Under the pieces are notes generated by a model. That model ran no database searches and had not been told where the DNA came from. It saw only the letters and a list, made by a program, of their open reading frames with translations. From the NCBI RefSeq assembly GCF_024648825.1, contig NZ_JANBBE010000012.1, forward strand, positions 124,001 to 188,000: a DNA stretch of 64,000 nt, written 5' to 3'. A program made the position numbers and the translations under genes. The stretch is from Lentzea californiensis (lineage in GTDB: Bacteria; Actinomycetota; Actinomycetes; Mycobacteriales; Pseudonocardiaceae). This document shows, one piece after another, positions 22,879-32,970 of this stretch (positions within the stretch are counted from its first letter, which is position 1; each line of letters begins with the position of its first letter).

Positions 22879-25284
22879 ATGACCAGCGACGGACGTTGCG
22901 CGCTTTGCGACGGCACGATGCCTCCCGCCACCTCCGAACAACGCAGGTCCTACTGCTCCAACGCATGCCGCCAGCGGGCGTATCGGCGGCGGGTCACCGT
23001 GTCGGCAACGCCCGTCACCAGGCAGAACGTGCGGGTGCTCTCGAACCTGCCCGCCGCGCGCGACACGTTCGTCGGCCGCCAGCAGGAGCTTTCGAAGCTC
23101 GACCAGCTCCTGCGCAGGCATCGTCTCGTTACGCTCGTCGGCAGTGCGGGTGCGGGCAAGACGAGGCTCGCGCTGGAGGCCGCCGGAAGGCTGCGACGCG
23201 GGAGGACCGACCGGGTCCTGCTCGTCTCGCTGGGCGAGATCACCGCTTCCCGAGACGTCATGCCTGCCCTCGCTGACGCGCTCGGGGTCATCGCCCAGTT
23301 CGACGAGCCGTTGCGCGACACCGTGGTCGAGACGCTCGTGAACATGAAAATGCTCGTGGTCCTCGACAACTGCGAGCACCTCCTCGACACGTGCGCCGAG
23401 CTCACCGACGTGCTGCTCAACCGCTGCCCCGGTGTCCGGGTGCTCGCGACGTCGCGCGAAGCTCTGTGGATCACCGGTGAGGTCAGTTTCCACGTCGAGG
23501 GTTTGCCCGTTCCCTCAACGGATCGGGACGTGGTCACGATGGCGGCGCCGCGCTCGGAGGCCGTGAAGCTGTTCGTGGACAGGGCTCGTGAGCGCAAGCC
23601 CGACTTCCGGCTGACCCTCGACGACACCGCCGCGGTCGCCCTGTTGTGCGCACGGCTGGAAGGCATGCCGCTCGCGATCGAACTGGCGGCGCGCTGGGTG
23701 CAGTTGCTGCCGGTCGCGGCCATCTGCGACCGCATGGACGAGCCGCTGGAACTGCTGACGCTGGGCTGCCGCAAGTCGCCGTCGCGCCAGAGTTCGCTGC
23801 GCGAGGCCATCGACTGGAGCTACCAGCTGCTGCAGCCGGACGAGCAGTTCGCGCTGCGGCGGCTTTCCGTGTTCGACGGCGGGTTCGACCTGGCCGCGGC
23901 CAACGAGGTCTGCTCGTCGGAACGCTCCGCGGAACCCGTGCTGGACGTGCTGTCGCGGCTGCAGGCGAAGTCGTTGCTGGCGGCCATCCCGGGCACCACG
24001 AGGTTTCGCCAGCTGGAGACGGTTCGGTTGCACGCCAGGGAGAAGCTGCTGGCGGCCGGTGAGCTGGACGTCGCCTACGAGGCGCTGGCCCGCTGGTTCA
24101 CGGACCTGTCGGACGTGCTGATCACCGCGCCGCTGTCGATGCCCGCGGACGTGCAGCACAAGCTCGACAACCACGTCGACAGCCTGCTCGGCACCGTCGA
24201 GTGGGCGGCCGATCGCGCCGACGAACGGTTGCTGCTGCTCACCGCGGCCCTGGCGGACTGCACCGCGCGACGCGGACTGCTCGGCCAGGCACGGATGATG
24301 CTGCGGGACGCGCTGCGGCGACCGTCCACCCGGGACGACTACCGCTGCGTGGCGCTGAACCACGCCGCCCGTTTCGCGGCAGGGCAGGGTGATCACGCCG
24401 AGGCCGCCGAACTCTCCGCCGAGGCGTCGCGGCTGGTCAGGGACATCGGGCAGCCCGCGCTGGTGATGAGCAGCCGCAGCACGCTGGCGGCCGTTCAGCA
24501 GTCGTCGGGCGAATGGGAGGCGTCGGTCGAGAACAACACCGAGTGCTTGCGCGTCGCGGAACTGCTGGGCGAGCCGCTCGCGCGTGCGACGGCGTTGGTC
24601 GATCTCGCGCGCACGGCGTTGTCGCTGGGCAAGCACGAACGCGCCGAGAAGAACGTCATGTCCGCGTTGCCGATCTCGCGCGCGTCGGGCGTTCCCGCGC
24701 GCATCGCCTCCGCTCTCAACACACGCGGCGCCGTCTCGCTGGTGCAGGGCGACCTGGACGAGGCCACCCATGCCTTCCAGGAGGCGCTGCGGATGGACGG
24801 CCTCAACCCGTTGACCGCTCCTGACGCCCTGGAAGGCCTCGCCGTGGTCGCGTTGACGCGCGGTCAGGCCGAGCGCGCGCTACGGCTGGAAGCGACCGGA
24901 CGGGCCATGCGCCGGTCTGTCGGTGTGGTGCCGAACCCGTTCTGGGCGGAGAAGGTCGCCGGTGCCATGCGAACCGCACGGCTGATGCTGCCCGTCGCGC
25001 GCGCAGAGGCCGCGGCCACCCCGTTGACCGCCGCCGACACCGAGGCGTTCATCCAGGACGAGGTGTGGCTGGACCGCACCGAGGCGGCGTTCGACTCGCT
25101 CGACGACCACGAGCGGCGGGTGGTCGCGTTGCTGGCGAGCGGGCTCACGAACCAGCAGATCGCGAACCGGCTCAACGTGTCCGTGCGGACCGTGGCCTCC
25201 CGGCTGCAGCGGCTGCGGGACAAGCTGGGGCTGCAGAGCCGGGAGGACATCGCGGCCTGGGGTGCGGAGCGCGCTATCGGCTGA
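22879..25284 (+). CDS. Zinc-ribbon/STAND ATPase/LuxR-HTH transcriptional regulator
   Basis: An 801-residue regulator of the AfsR/LAL-like class. Residues 7-30 hold C7-x-x-C10 and C26-x-x-x-C30 followed by R-Q-R-A-Y-R-R-R, a putative zinc ribbon. The STAND ATPase follows: F-V-G-R-Q-Q-E-L (64-71), Walker A G-S-A-G-A-G-K-T (K94), Walker B L-V-V-L-D-N-C-E-H and the A-T-S-R-E sensor. A TPR-like region spans about 430-660. The C-terminus is a GerE HTH (L-L-A-S-G-L-T-N-Q-Q-I-A-N-R-L-N-V-S-V-R-T-V). GAGAGGG lies before the ATG. Ligand-gated activation of transcription is expected; targets unknown. Its 3' end overlaps the HAD gene by 11 bp. Confidence 0.85.
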   Translation: MTSDGRCALCDGTMPPATSEQRRSYCSNACRQRAYRRRVTVSATPVTRQNVRVLSNLPAARDTFVGRQQELSKLDQLLRRHRLVTLVGSAGAGKTRLALEAAGRLRRGRTDRVLLVSLGEITASRDVMPALADALGVIAQFDEPLRDTVVETLVNMKMLVVLDNCEHLLDTCAELTDVLLNRCPGVRVLATSREALWITGEVSFHVEGLPVPSTDRDVVTMAAPRSEAVKLFVDRARERKPDFRLTLDDTAAVALLCARLEGMPLAIELAARWVQLLPVAAICDRMDEPLELLTLGCRKSPSRQSSLREAIDWSYQLLQPDEQFALRRLSVFDGGFDLAAANEVCSSERSAEPVLDVLSRLQAKSLLAAIPGTTRFRQLETVRLHAREKLLAAGELDVAYEALARWFTDLSDVLITAPLSMPADVQHKLDNHVDSLLGTVEWAADRADERLLLLTAALADCTARRGLLGQARMMLRDALRRPSTRDDYRCVALNHAARFAAGQGDHAEAAELSAEASRLVRDIGQPALVMSSRSTLAAVQQSSGEWEASVENNTECLRVAELLGEPLARATALVDLARTALSLGKHERAEKNVMSALPISRASGVPARIASALNTRGAVSLVQGDLDEATHAFQEALRMDGLNPLTAPDALEGLAVVALTRGQAERALRLEATGRAMRRSVGVVPNPFWAEKVAGAMRTARLMLPVARAEAAATPLTAADTEAFIQDEVWLDRTEAAFDSLDDHERRVVALLASGLTNQQIANRLNVSVRTVASRLQRLRDKLGLQSREDIAAWGAERAIG

Positions 25285-25945
25285 GCGCGTAGACCTCCAC
25301 CCACAGCCGGCAGATCTCCTTGGCCGCGACGCGGGCGTCGGACGCCGTGCACGCCGCCAGTTCCAGCACCTCGGAGTCGCGGGCCGTGGCGGCGCTGGGA
25401 ATCGCGAGCACCGTCATCCCGGCCGCGTGCGCCGAACGGATGCCCGATGCCGAATCCTCGACCGCGAGGACGTTCACGGGATCAAGGCCGAGCTTGCGCG
25501 CGGCGAGCAGGTACGGGTCGGGCGCGGGCTTGCCGTTCACGACGTCGTCACCCGTCACGATCGCCTCGACGTGCCTGCGCAGTCCGGACGCCGACGCGGC
25601 GGCCCGCACGTACCTGCGCGGCGACGCCGACACCAGCCCGACCGGCCCGAGTTCCGCCGCCAGTGCAACGAGATCCGCCGCGCCGGGCAGCAATCCGAAC
25701 GTGCCGCGCGCGATCGCGTCGACCATGCCGTCCACGCACTCGGACGCCGCGCGCTCCGGCGTGAGGCCGCGGCACCGTTCGGCGAGGTAGGCACTCCAGG
25801 TCGAGGTGCCCTGGATCGCCGTCCAGTCGGCGTGGGTCCAGCGGTGGTCGTGGCGGGCCGCGACCGTGCCGATCACCCGGTTCCACGTCGCCGCACTGTC
25901 GACGAGGGTCTCGTCGAGGTCGAAAACCGTCGCGAGCAGCGTCAT
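25274..25945 (-). CDS. HAD-superfamily phosphatase (beta-phosphoglucomutase-like)
   Basis: A 223-residue HAD subfamily I enzyme. Motif I is V-F-D-L-D-E-T-L-V, motif II V-S-A-S, then G-K-P-A-P-D-P-Y-L-L (Lys, motif III) and E-D-S-A-S-G-I (motif IV acidic pair). The helical cap lies between residues 15 and 85. The ATG at 25945 overlaps the ribB stop (ATGA), so it is translated with RibB. Actinobacterial riboflavin synthesis needs a phosphatase for the RibD product (pyrimidine phosphate), a step often filled by HAD enzymes of this type, so that is a plausible but unproven job. Confidence 0.85.
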   Translation of the reverse strand: MTLLATVFDLDETLVDSAATWNRVIGTVAARHDHRWTHADWTAIQGTSTWSAYLAERCRGLTPERAASECVDGMVDAIARGTFGLLPGAADLVALAAELGPVGLVSASPRRYVRAAASASGLRRHVEAIVTGDDVVNGKPAPDPYLLAARKLGLDPVNVLAVEDSASGIRSAHAAGMTVLAIPSAATARDSEVLELAACTASDARVAAKEICRLWVEVYALSR

Positions 25946-26598
25946 CGTGCGACCACGCTCTCCGACACCAACGCCGCGAGCTGCTCGATGGACACCAGTT
26001 TCAGCCAGTGCCTGTCCGCGAATGCCCTGAGCTGCGGCAACCGCGCGACACCGCCGTCCTCGTCGCACACCTCGCTGATCACGGCGACCGGTTCGAACCC
26101 GGCCAGCCGCATCAGCTCGACGGCGGCCTCGGTGTGCCCGCGCCGTTCGCTCAGCCCACCTGCCCTGGCGCGCAACGGGAACACGTGCCCTGGCCGGCGC
26201 ACGTCCTGCGGCGTGCTCGACGGATCAGCGAGGACGCGCAGCGTGCGGGCCCGGTCGGCGGCGGAGATACCGGACGCGATGCCGTTCGTGACGTCGACCG
26301 AGACCGTGTAGGCGGTGCCTTCGGGGTCCTCGTTGTCCTGGACCATCAACGGCAGCCGCATCCGGTCGGCGACCTCGGCAGACACCGGCGCGCAGATCAG
26401 CCCGCTCGTGTGCCGCACGTAGAACGCCAGCGCCTGCTGGGTGGCGTGCTCGGCGGCCATGATCAGGTCGCCTTCGTTCTCCCGGTCCTCGTCGTCGACC
26501 ACGAGCACCGGGCGGCCCGCGCGCAGGTCGGCGATGGCCGCCTGGACCGAGTCGAGGCCTGGTGTGCGTTTTGCCTGTTCAGGAACGGTGAGGTTCAC
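25942..26598 (-). CDS. ribB: 3,4-dihydroxy-2-butanone 4-phosphate synthase, RibB
   Basis: About 218 residues, a stand-alone RibB without the GTP cyclohydrolase II domain. It has V-V-D-D-E-D-R-E-N-E-G-D-L (acidic metal/substrate loop), F-Y-V-R-H-T-S-G-L-I-C-A, D-V-T-N-G-I-A-S-G-I-S-A-A-D-R and R-P-G-H-V-F-P-L-R-A, and G-H-T-E-A-A-V-E-L. It makes the four-carbon unit for riboflavin from ribulose 5-phosphate. GTG 26598 was chosen by family length; the frame is open to 26703 but that extension lacks the family pattern. The gene is the first of a pair with the HAD phosphatase (4-bp overlap). Confidence 0.9.
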   Translation of the reverse strand: MNLTVPEQAKRTPGLDSVQAAIADLRAGRPVLVVDDEDRENEGDLIMAAEHATQQALAFYVRHTSGLICAPVSAEVADRMRLPLMVQDNEDPEGTAYTVSVDVTNGIASGISAADRARTLRVLADPSSTPQDVRRPGHVFPLRARAGGLSERRGHTEAAVELMRLAGFEPVAVISEVCDEDGGVARLPQLRAFADRHWLKLVSIEQLAALVSESVVAR

Positions 26599-26639
26599 GT
26601 CCTCATCGTTGGGAACCGGCGGTGGTGACGCTCGGCGGA

Positions 26640-26819
26640 CTAGTCGGTTTGACCCGAACGTGCGAACTTCCCGGCCTTCACGGAGAGCAGGAACGCGGAC
26701 CACGAGCCGGGCTCGACGGCGAGGTGGGTGGCGGGCGCCTTGCTGTCACGGATGCCGATGCCAAGACCGACCTCGACACAGTCCATCGCGTTCGCGCTGT
26801 AGCTGCTCTTGCGCCACAT
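26640..26819 (-). CDS. DUF397 small protein
   Basis: A 59-residue protein: W-R-K-S-S-Y-S-A-N-A-M-D-C-V-E-V-G, then I-R-D-S-K, and W-S-A-F-L. This is the complete DUF397 domain, a very common family in sporulating actinomycetes. GAGGAGG lies 8 nt before the ATG at 26819. It follows the XRE-DUF5753 gene by 13 bp. In Streptomyces such pairs (whiJ-like clusters) are linked to development and antibiotic control, with the DUF397 protein acting with its HTH partner; the link here rests on gene order. Confidence 0.9.
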   Translation of the reverse strand: MWRKSSYSANAMDCVEVGLGIGIRDSKAPATHLAVEPGSWSAFLLSVKAGKFARSGQTD

Positions 26820-26832
26820 GACAGGCGCCTCC

Positions 26833-27663
26833 TCAAGTTGCGTACTTGGAGATCCTCTCTCGCGATTCTTCCGCATTCAGCGCGATCCGATCGAGAGCCT
26901 TGAGAACGTCCTGGTAGCCGGTGACAGCAGTCCGACCCTCGATGACCAGGCTTGAGTTCTCCGCTTCCACGAAGACGACCGGCTCGATCCTGTCGAACTC
27001 CATCAACGTGAACGGGCCGGCCAGGCCTGCGTGAGCACCAGCGTCGGTCGGCACGATCCTGATGTCGATGTACGGCCGCACCCACATCTCCAGCAGATGA
27101 TGCAGCTGCGCGCGCAACGCATCCGGACCGCCCACAGGCAACTGGAGTGCCTGCTCATGGAGGTAGAACACGCAGTCAAGACGCTGCCGGAACACCTCTT
27201 GCATGGCCAGACGTGCGACCACGCGTTCCTCGATCTCCTTGACAGGGATCTTGTCGGTCGCCAGGCAGACCGCACGGATGTAGTCAGGCAGCTGAAGCAG
27301 TCCGGCCACGGCCAGCGGCGACCAGCCGACGAACTTCTTGGCCTTCTTGAGGTGTTCCGTGAGGGTGCGAGGGCGAACCGGCTGCGTGGCTCCGTGCTGC
27401 TGCCACCAGTCCTTCATGTCTGTCTTGCGGAAGACGGCCAACAGGTGCTCCCGCTCTTCTGGCGGTGTGCGGCAGAAGCCGAGCAGGACGGCCAGGTCCA
27501 CCTCTGAGCAGCCGCCCTTGCCGTTGACGAGGTCGGACAACTTCCCAGGGTCCCAGTCGATCTTCTCGCAGATCTCGCGCGCGGTCATGCCCGTGGCGGA
27601 CAGCGCGGCCCGTACCGCGTCGCCGAACTCGCGCCCGCGCGCCGTGGAGAAACGCTTTGGCAT
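26833..27663 (-). CDS. XRE-family regulator with DUF5753 domain
   Basis: A 276-residue protein. The N-terminal XRE HTH (about 12-70) contains L-S-A-T-G-M-T-A-R-E-I-C-E-K-I-D-W-D and D-L-V-N-G-K-G. The rest is the DUF5753 ligand-binding domain with the usual L-L-Q-L-P-D-Y-I-R-A, V-A-R-L-A-M-Q-E-V-F and L-H-E-Q-A-L segments, and an F-T-L-M-E-F-D core. It is the WhiJ-like partner of the adjacent DUF397 protein and is probably autoregulated. The ATG at 27663 has no strong Shine-Dalgarno. Confidence 0.9.
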   Translation of the reverse strand: MPKRFSTARGREFGDAVRAALSATGMTAREICEKIDWDPGKLSDLVNGKGGCSEVDLAVLLGFCRTPPEEREHLLAVFRKTDMKDWWQQHGATQPVRPRTLTEHLKKAKKFVGWSPLAVAGLLQLPDYIRAVCLATDKIPVKEIEERVVARLAMQEVFRQRLDCVFYLHEQALQLPVGGPDALRAQLHHLLEMWVRPYIDIRIVPTDAGAHAGLAGPFTLMEFDRIEPVVFVEAENSSLVIEGRTAVTGYQDVLKALDRIALNAEESRERISKYAT

Positions 27664-27827
27664 GGAACGAAGTTAGGGCCGACCGTCCTCTTTGTGCAGT
27701 GGCTCAGGCGAAACTCGACCCGAAGGGAGTTCGTCTCGGAACCCCTCCAATGGTTAACCAACTAGACCGAAACGGGACACCCCGGGCCTACTAAACCGTT
27801 TTCGGGCTGCTCCATTCGAGTGACGGC

Positions 27828-27870
27828 AGAGGTCTAGACCTTGACCTTCCAGTGGTCTGGACCACATCGT
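27828..27870 (+). promoter_or_regulatory. Chitinase promoter with two DasR-like boxes
   Basis: Two near-palindromes match the DasR responsive element pattern (TGGTCTAGACCA-like): core AGGTCTAGACCT at 27830-27841 and AGTGGTCTGGACCACA at 27851-27866, with centres 23 bp apart. Between and over them lie a TTGACC -35 (27841-27846) and a CATCGT -10 (27865-27870; 18-bp spacer). Occupancy of both boxes would block the promoter. DasR is the GlcNAc-responsive GntR repressor of chitinase genes in Streptomyces. Confidence 0.7.
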
Positions 27871-27899
27871 TCCGGTACCCCCTGCGTCTGAGGAGACCG

Positions 27900-29513
<1,614 letters not shown>

Positions 29514-29531
29514 TCCTTCTCAACGCCGGGA

Positions 29532-29566
29532 GGGGAGCTGGGTCAACCCAGCTCCCCTTTTGTTTT
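29532..29566 (+). terminator. Strong Rho-independent terminator after the chitinase
   Basis: An 11-bp perfect stem, GGGGAGCTGGG (29532-29542) and CCCAGCTCCCC (29547-29557), closes on a TCAA loop and is followed by TTTTGTTTT. It separates the chitinase from the convergent serine hydrolase cluster. Confidence 0.9.
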
Positions 29567-29575
29567 GCCCGAAAA

Positions 29576-30640
29576 TCAGCAGAAGACGTGGTCCAGCAGC
29601 CTGCGGTAGCCGTCGCCGGGGGTACCGCCATCGGCGGCCTCGGTGAGGGACAGTTCGAGGCGCTTGCCTTCCGGCGTGCCGACCATCATCGTCCCGTAGC
29701 CGTGGATCTGGCCGTCGTGGCCGTAGACCTTCGTGCCGCAGGGCAACGACGCGACCGCGACACCCAGGCCGTAGCCGGGGCTCACCGTTGTCGTCTTCGT
29801 AAGTTCCTTCTGCTGCAACGGTTCGAGCAGCTTTCCGGCCAGCAGGGCCGTCAGGAACGTGTCCAGGTCGCGGGTCGTCGAGATCATCTCCCCCGCCGCC
29901 CCGCCCCACGACGGGTTGAGCCGCGTGACGTCAACAGGTTTGCCGGAGGCATCGGGGAAGTAGCCGTGCGCGTGCGGGCCGGGCACCTCCACCGAGTTCC
30001 TGGGCAGCACGGTGTCCCTGAGCCGCAACGGCTTGAGGATCCGCTGCTCGACGGCCTGCTGGAACGGCCTGCCGGTGACTTCCTCGACCAGCAGACCCGC
30101 CACGACGTAGTTCGTGTTGGAGTAGTTCCAACTCGTGCCGGGCTCGAAGTCAAGCGGCTTGCTCGTGGCGATCGCGAGCAGCTCCTGAGGCTTCCACGTC
30201 CTGAAGCGGATCGACGGGAACCCTGCCGGGTCCAGCGGCATCGAGTCCGTGTAGTTGTGGAGGCCGCTGGTGTGCTGCAACAACTGGCGGACGGTGATGC
30301 GGTCGTCGACCAGACCTGGCAGGTAGCGGACGACCGGCGCGTCCAGACCGACCTTCCCCTCCCCCGCGAGTTGCAGGACCACGGTCGACACGAACGGCTT
30401 GGTGACGCTGCCGATGCGAAAGGTTCCGTTGTGCGGCACGGGTTTCCGGGAACCCAGCTCGGCGACGCCGGAGCGGACGGTGTCACGTCCGTTGATCCGC
30501 GCCTGGATGCCCAGTGCGCCACCGGACGTCGTGAGCTGGTCGATGATCTCCTGCACGGCACCCTGCCGGGCCGGTGCCGCCGAAGCGACACCGGCCGTGG
30601 CGAGCAGGGTGACCGCGGTGAGTGCGGCTACGAGTTTCAT
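29576..30640 (-). CDS. Exported serine beta-lactamase-like hydrolase, copy A
   Basis: A 354-residue protein of the class C beta-lactamase/D-Ala-D-Ala carboxypeptidase fold. Signal peptide 1-22. S-x-x-K nucleophile at S78-V-T-K81, Y-x-N in W-N-Y-S-N, and H-x-G in Y-G-H-D-G. It ends in Cys, as do its three neighbours, and carries one internal Cys in L-P-C-G-T just before the H-x-G, so a disulfide is likely. It starts 2 bp after copy B stops. The family hydrolyses D-amino acid amide or ester bonds in wall peptides or small molecules; substrate unknown. Confidence 0.9.
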   Translation of the reverse strand: MKLVAALTAVTLLATAGVASAAPARQGAVQEIIDQLTTSGGALGIQARINGRDTVRSGVAELGSRKPVPHNGTFRIGSVTKPFVSTVVLQLAGEGKVGLDAPVVRYLPGLVDDRITVRQLLQHTSGLHNYTDSMPLDPAGFPSIRFRTWKPQELLAIATSKPLDFEPGTSWNYSNTNYVVAGLLVEEVTGRPFQQAVEQRILKPLRLRDTVLPRNSVEVPGPHAHGYFPDASGKPVDVTRLNPSWGGAAGEMISTTRDLDTFLTALLAGKLLEPLQQKELTKTTTVSPGYGLGVAVASLPCGTKVYGHDGQIHGYGTMMVGTPEGKRLELSLTEAADGGTPGDGYRRLLDHVFC

Positions 30641-30642
30641 GA

Positions 30643-31734
30643 TCAGCAGAAGACCTCGGTGAGGAGCTTGGTGAAGGCGCCACCGGGGTTGCCTTCGGTG
30701 GGGCCACTGGTGGCGTTGAGCTCGAACCGCTTCTTGCTGTCAGGCGTGGTCATCATCTCCGAGGAGTAACCGGGGATGCCGCCGCCGTGACCCCACACCT
30801 TGGTGCCGCACGGCAGCGTCTGCACCTGCAGGCCGAGTCCGTACTCGGGGCTCACGGCCGTGGTCTTGCTGATCTCCTGCTGCTGCGCGGGCTTGAGCAG
30901 CTTGCCGCTCGACAGGGCGGTGACGAACGTGTCGAGGTCACGGGTCGTGGAGATCATCTCACCGGCGGCCCAGGCCACCGACGGGTTCAAGCGGGTGATC
31001 TCGGACGGCTTGCCCGCCACGGTCCAGTAGGCGCGCGCGTGCGGGCCGCTGATGCCGACCTTGCCGCCCGGCACCTCGGTGTCGTTGAGGCGCAACGGCT
31101 TCAGGATCCGCTGCTCGACGGCCTTCTCGTACGGATTGCCGGTGATCTTCTCGATCAGCAGGCCGGCGACGACGTAGTTCGTGTTGGAGTAGTTCCACTG
31201 CGTACCGGGCTCGAAGTCGAGCGGCTTGCTCGTGGAGAGCGCGAGGAGCTCCTGCGGTGACCAGTTCTTGTAGCGGATCTGCTCGAACTCGTCCGGGCTG
31301 AGCGGCAACGCGTTGGTGTAGTTGAAGAGACCGCTCGTGTGCTGCAGCACCTGGCGGACGGTGATGCGGCCGTCGATCAGGCCGGGCAGGTAGCGGACGA
31401 CCGGTGCGTCCAGGTCGACCTTCCCCTCCCCCGCGAGCTGCAACGTCACCGTCGACACGAACGTCTTGGTGATGCTGCCGACGCGGTACCTGCCGTTCTG
31501 CGGCACCGGCCTGTCGCTGTTCAGTTCGGCCGTGCCGGAGCCGGCGGTGAACCGCTGCCGCCCGTCCGTGACCCTGGCCTGCACGCCCAGAGCCGCCCCG
31601 CTCTGCGTGATCTGGTCCAGAGCCTGCTGGACGACCTTGCGGTCGACGCTCGACGTGTCCGCCGACGCGACGCCCACCGTGGTCAGAGCCAGCAGGCTCG
31701 TCGCGGTGACTGTGGCTACCAATCGAATCCCCAT
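30643..31734 (-). CDS. Exported serine beta-lactamase-like hydrolase, copy B
   Basis: About 363 residues. Signal peptide 1-25. S87-I-T-K90 nucleophile, W-N-Y-S-N, and W-G-H-G-G. A single internal Cys in L-P-C-G-T and C-terminal Cys match copies A, C and D. I chose the ATG at 31734 because residues upstream of it would bury the signal sequence. The GGCCCTAGGGGTTT element lies 56 bp upstream. Co-transcribed with copy A. Confidence 0.9.
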   Translation of the reverse strand: MGIRLVATVTATSLLALTTVGVASADTSSVDRKVVQQALDQITQSGAALGVQARVTDGRQRFTAGSGTAELNSDRPVPQNGRYRVGSITKTFVSTVTLQLAGEGKVDLDAPVVRYLPGLIDGRITVRQVLQHTSGLFNYTNALPLSPDEFEQIRYKNWSPQELLALSTSKPLDFEPGTQWNYSNTNYVVAGLLIEKITGNPYEKAVEQRILKPLRLNDTEVPGGKVGISGPHARAYWTVAGKPSEITRLNPSVAWAAGEMISTTRDLDTFVTALSSGKLLKPAQQQEISKTTAVSPEYGLGLQVQTLPCGTKVWGHGGGIPGYSSEMMTTPDSKKRFELNATSGPTEGNPGGAFTKLLTEVFC

Positions 31735-31789
31735 GCTCACACCCTGTCGAGGCGAGGTGTCAGCGCGCATCCACCTTCAGTCGTACGAA

Positions 31790-31803
31790 GGCCCTAGGGG
31801 TTT
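31790..31803 (-). promoter_or_regulatory. Conserved element upstream of hydrolase copy B
   Basis: GGCCCTAGGGGTTT (plus-strand reading) lies 56 bp before the start of copy B. A 14-mer with two mismatches occurs at the same distance before copy C (32945-32958). Confidence 0.45.
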
Positions 31804-31816
31804 TGCTGAGAAAACG

Positions 31817-32890
31817 TCAACAGAAGACGGCGTTCATGATCTTGTCGTAGCCCTCGCCGGGGTTGCCCTGGTCAGGTCCGGTGGTGGCGCTCAGCGTCAT
31901 GCGCTTGCGGGTGTCCGTGCTGGTGGCCATGGACGACAGGTAGCCGGGCGTGCCGCCGTTGTGCCCCACGACGGTGGTCCCGCAGCTCAGGACCTCGACC
32001 TCCAGGCCCAGGCCGTAGTTCGGGCTGATGGCCGTGGTCTTGAGGAGTTCGCGCTGTTGGGCGGGCTTGAGCAGCTTGCCGTCGATGAGCGCGTCGACGA
32101 ACGTGTCGAGGTCCTTCGTCGTCGACACCACGTGGCCGGCCACCCAGGCGACGGAAGGGTTGAAACGCGTGATGTCGGACGGCTCGCCGTTGTAGCGCCA
32201 GTAGCCGTGCGCGTGAGGGCCGCGGATGTTCACGTCGCTGGTCGGCAGGTCGGTGTCGCTCAGCCGGAGCGGTGCGAGGATGCGCCGCTTGACCTGGTGC
32301 TCGAAGCTCCTGCCTGTGAGCTTCTCGATCAGCAGGCCGACGACGACGTAGTTCGTGTTGGAGTAGCTGAACCGCGTGCCCGGCTCGAAGTCCAGCGGCC
32401 TGCCGGTGGCGATCCGGACGATCTCCGCCGGCGTCCAGTGCCGGTACCGGATCGGCTCGAACACGTCCGGCTCCAGCTGCACGGTGTCGGTGAAGTTGTA
32501 GAGGCCGCTGGTGTGCTGGAGCAGGTCGCGGACGGTGATGCGGCTGTCCACCAGGCCCGGCAGGTAGCGCTCGACCGGCGCGTCCAGCACGACCTCGCCC
32601 TCACCGGCGAGCTGGAGCACGACGGTGGAGGCGAAGGTCTTCGTGATGCTGCCCGCGCGGAACTTCCCGTTGAGCGGAACGGGCTTGGCCGTGTTCAGCT
32701 GCGCCACGCCGGAACGGGCGGTGAACTGCTCCTTCCCGCTGGTGACGCGGATCTGGGTGCCGAGCGTGCCGGCCCTGATCCAGTCGTCCAGGCCTTCCTG
32801 GACGATCTTGCGATCGGTACTCGCGAGCGCGGTGCCGCCGGTGACGAGCAGGCAGGCCGCGGTCAGGGCGGCGATGGTCTTGATCCCCAT
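31817..32890 (-). CDS. Exported serine beta-lactamase-like hydrolase, copy C
   Basis: A 357-residue paralogue. Signal peptide 1-23. S81-I-T-K84, F-S-Y-S-N and V-G-H-N-G. Internal Cys in L-S-C-G-T and terminal Cys conserved. The N-terminal half has more changes than copies A and B. An 82-bp gap to copy B holds the conserved GGCC-GGGGTTT element, so this gene has its own promoter. No family difference predicts another substrate. Confidence 0.9.
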   Translation of the reverse strand: MGIKTIAALTAACLLVTGGTALASTDRKIVQEGLDDWIRAGTLGTQIRVTSGKEQFTARSGVAQLNTAKPVPLNGKFRAGSITKTFASTVVLQLAGEGEVVLDAPVERYLPGLVDSRITVRDLLQHTSGLYNFTDTVQLEPDVFEPIRYRHWTPAEIVRIATGRPLDFEPGTRFSYSNTNYVVVGLLIEKLTGRSFEHQVKRRILAPLRLSDTDLPTSDVNIRGPHAHGYWRYNGEPSDITRFNPSVAWVAGHVVSTTKDLDTFVDALIDGKLLKPAQQRELLKTTAISPNYGLGLEVEVLSCGTTVVGHNGGTPGYLSSMATSTDTRKRMTLSATTGPDQGNPGEGYDKIMNAVFC

Positions 32891-32944
32891 GCCCGCACCC
32901 TGCCGCAGCCCCGCGTGCTCTTACATCAGACCAGGGGCCGAGGC

Positions 32945-32958
32945 GGCCTAAGGGGTTT
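32945..32958 (-). promoter_or_regulatory. Conserved element upstream of hydrolase copy C
   Basis: GGCCTAAGGGGTTT (plus-strand reading) lies 55 bp before the start of copy C, matching the site at 31790-31803 in sequence and distance. It is probably a duplicated promoter or operator. Confidence 0.45.
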
Positions 32959-32970
32959 CCCTGACGCCGT

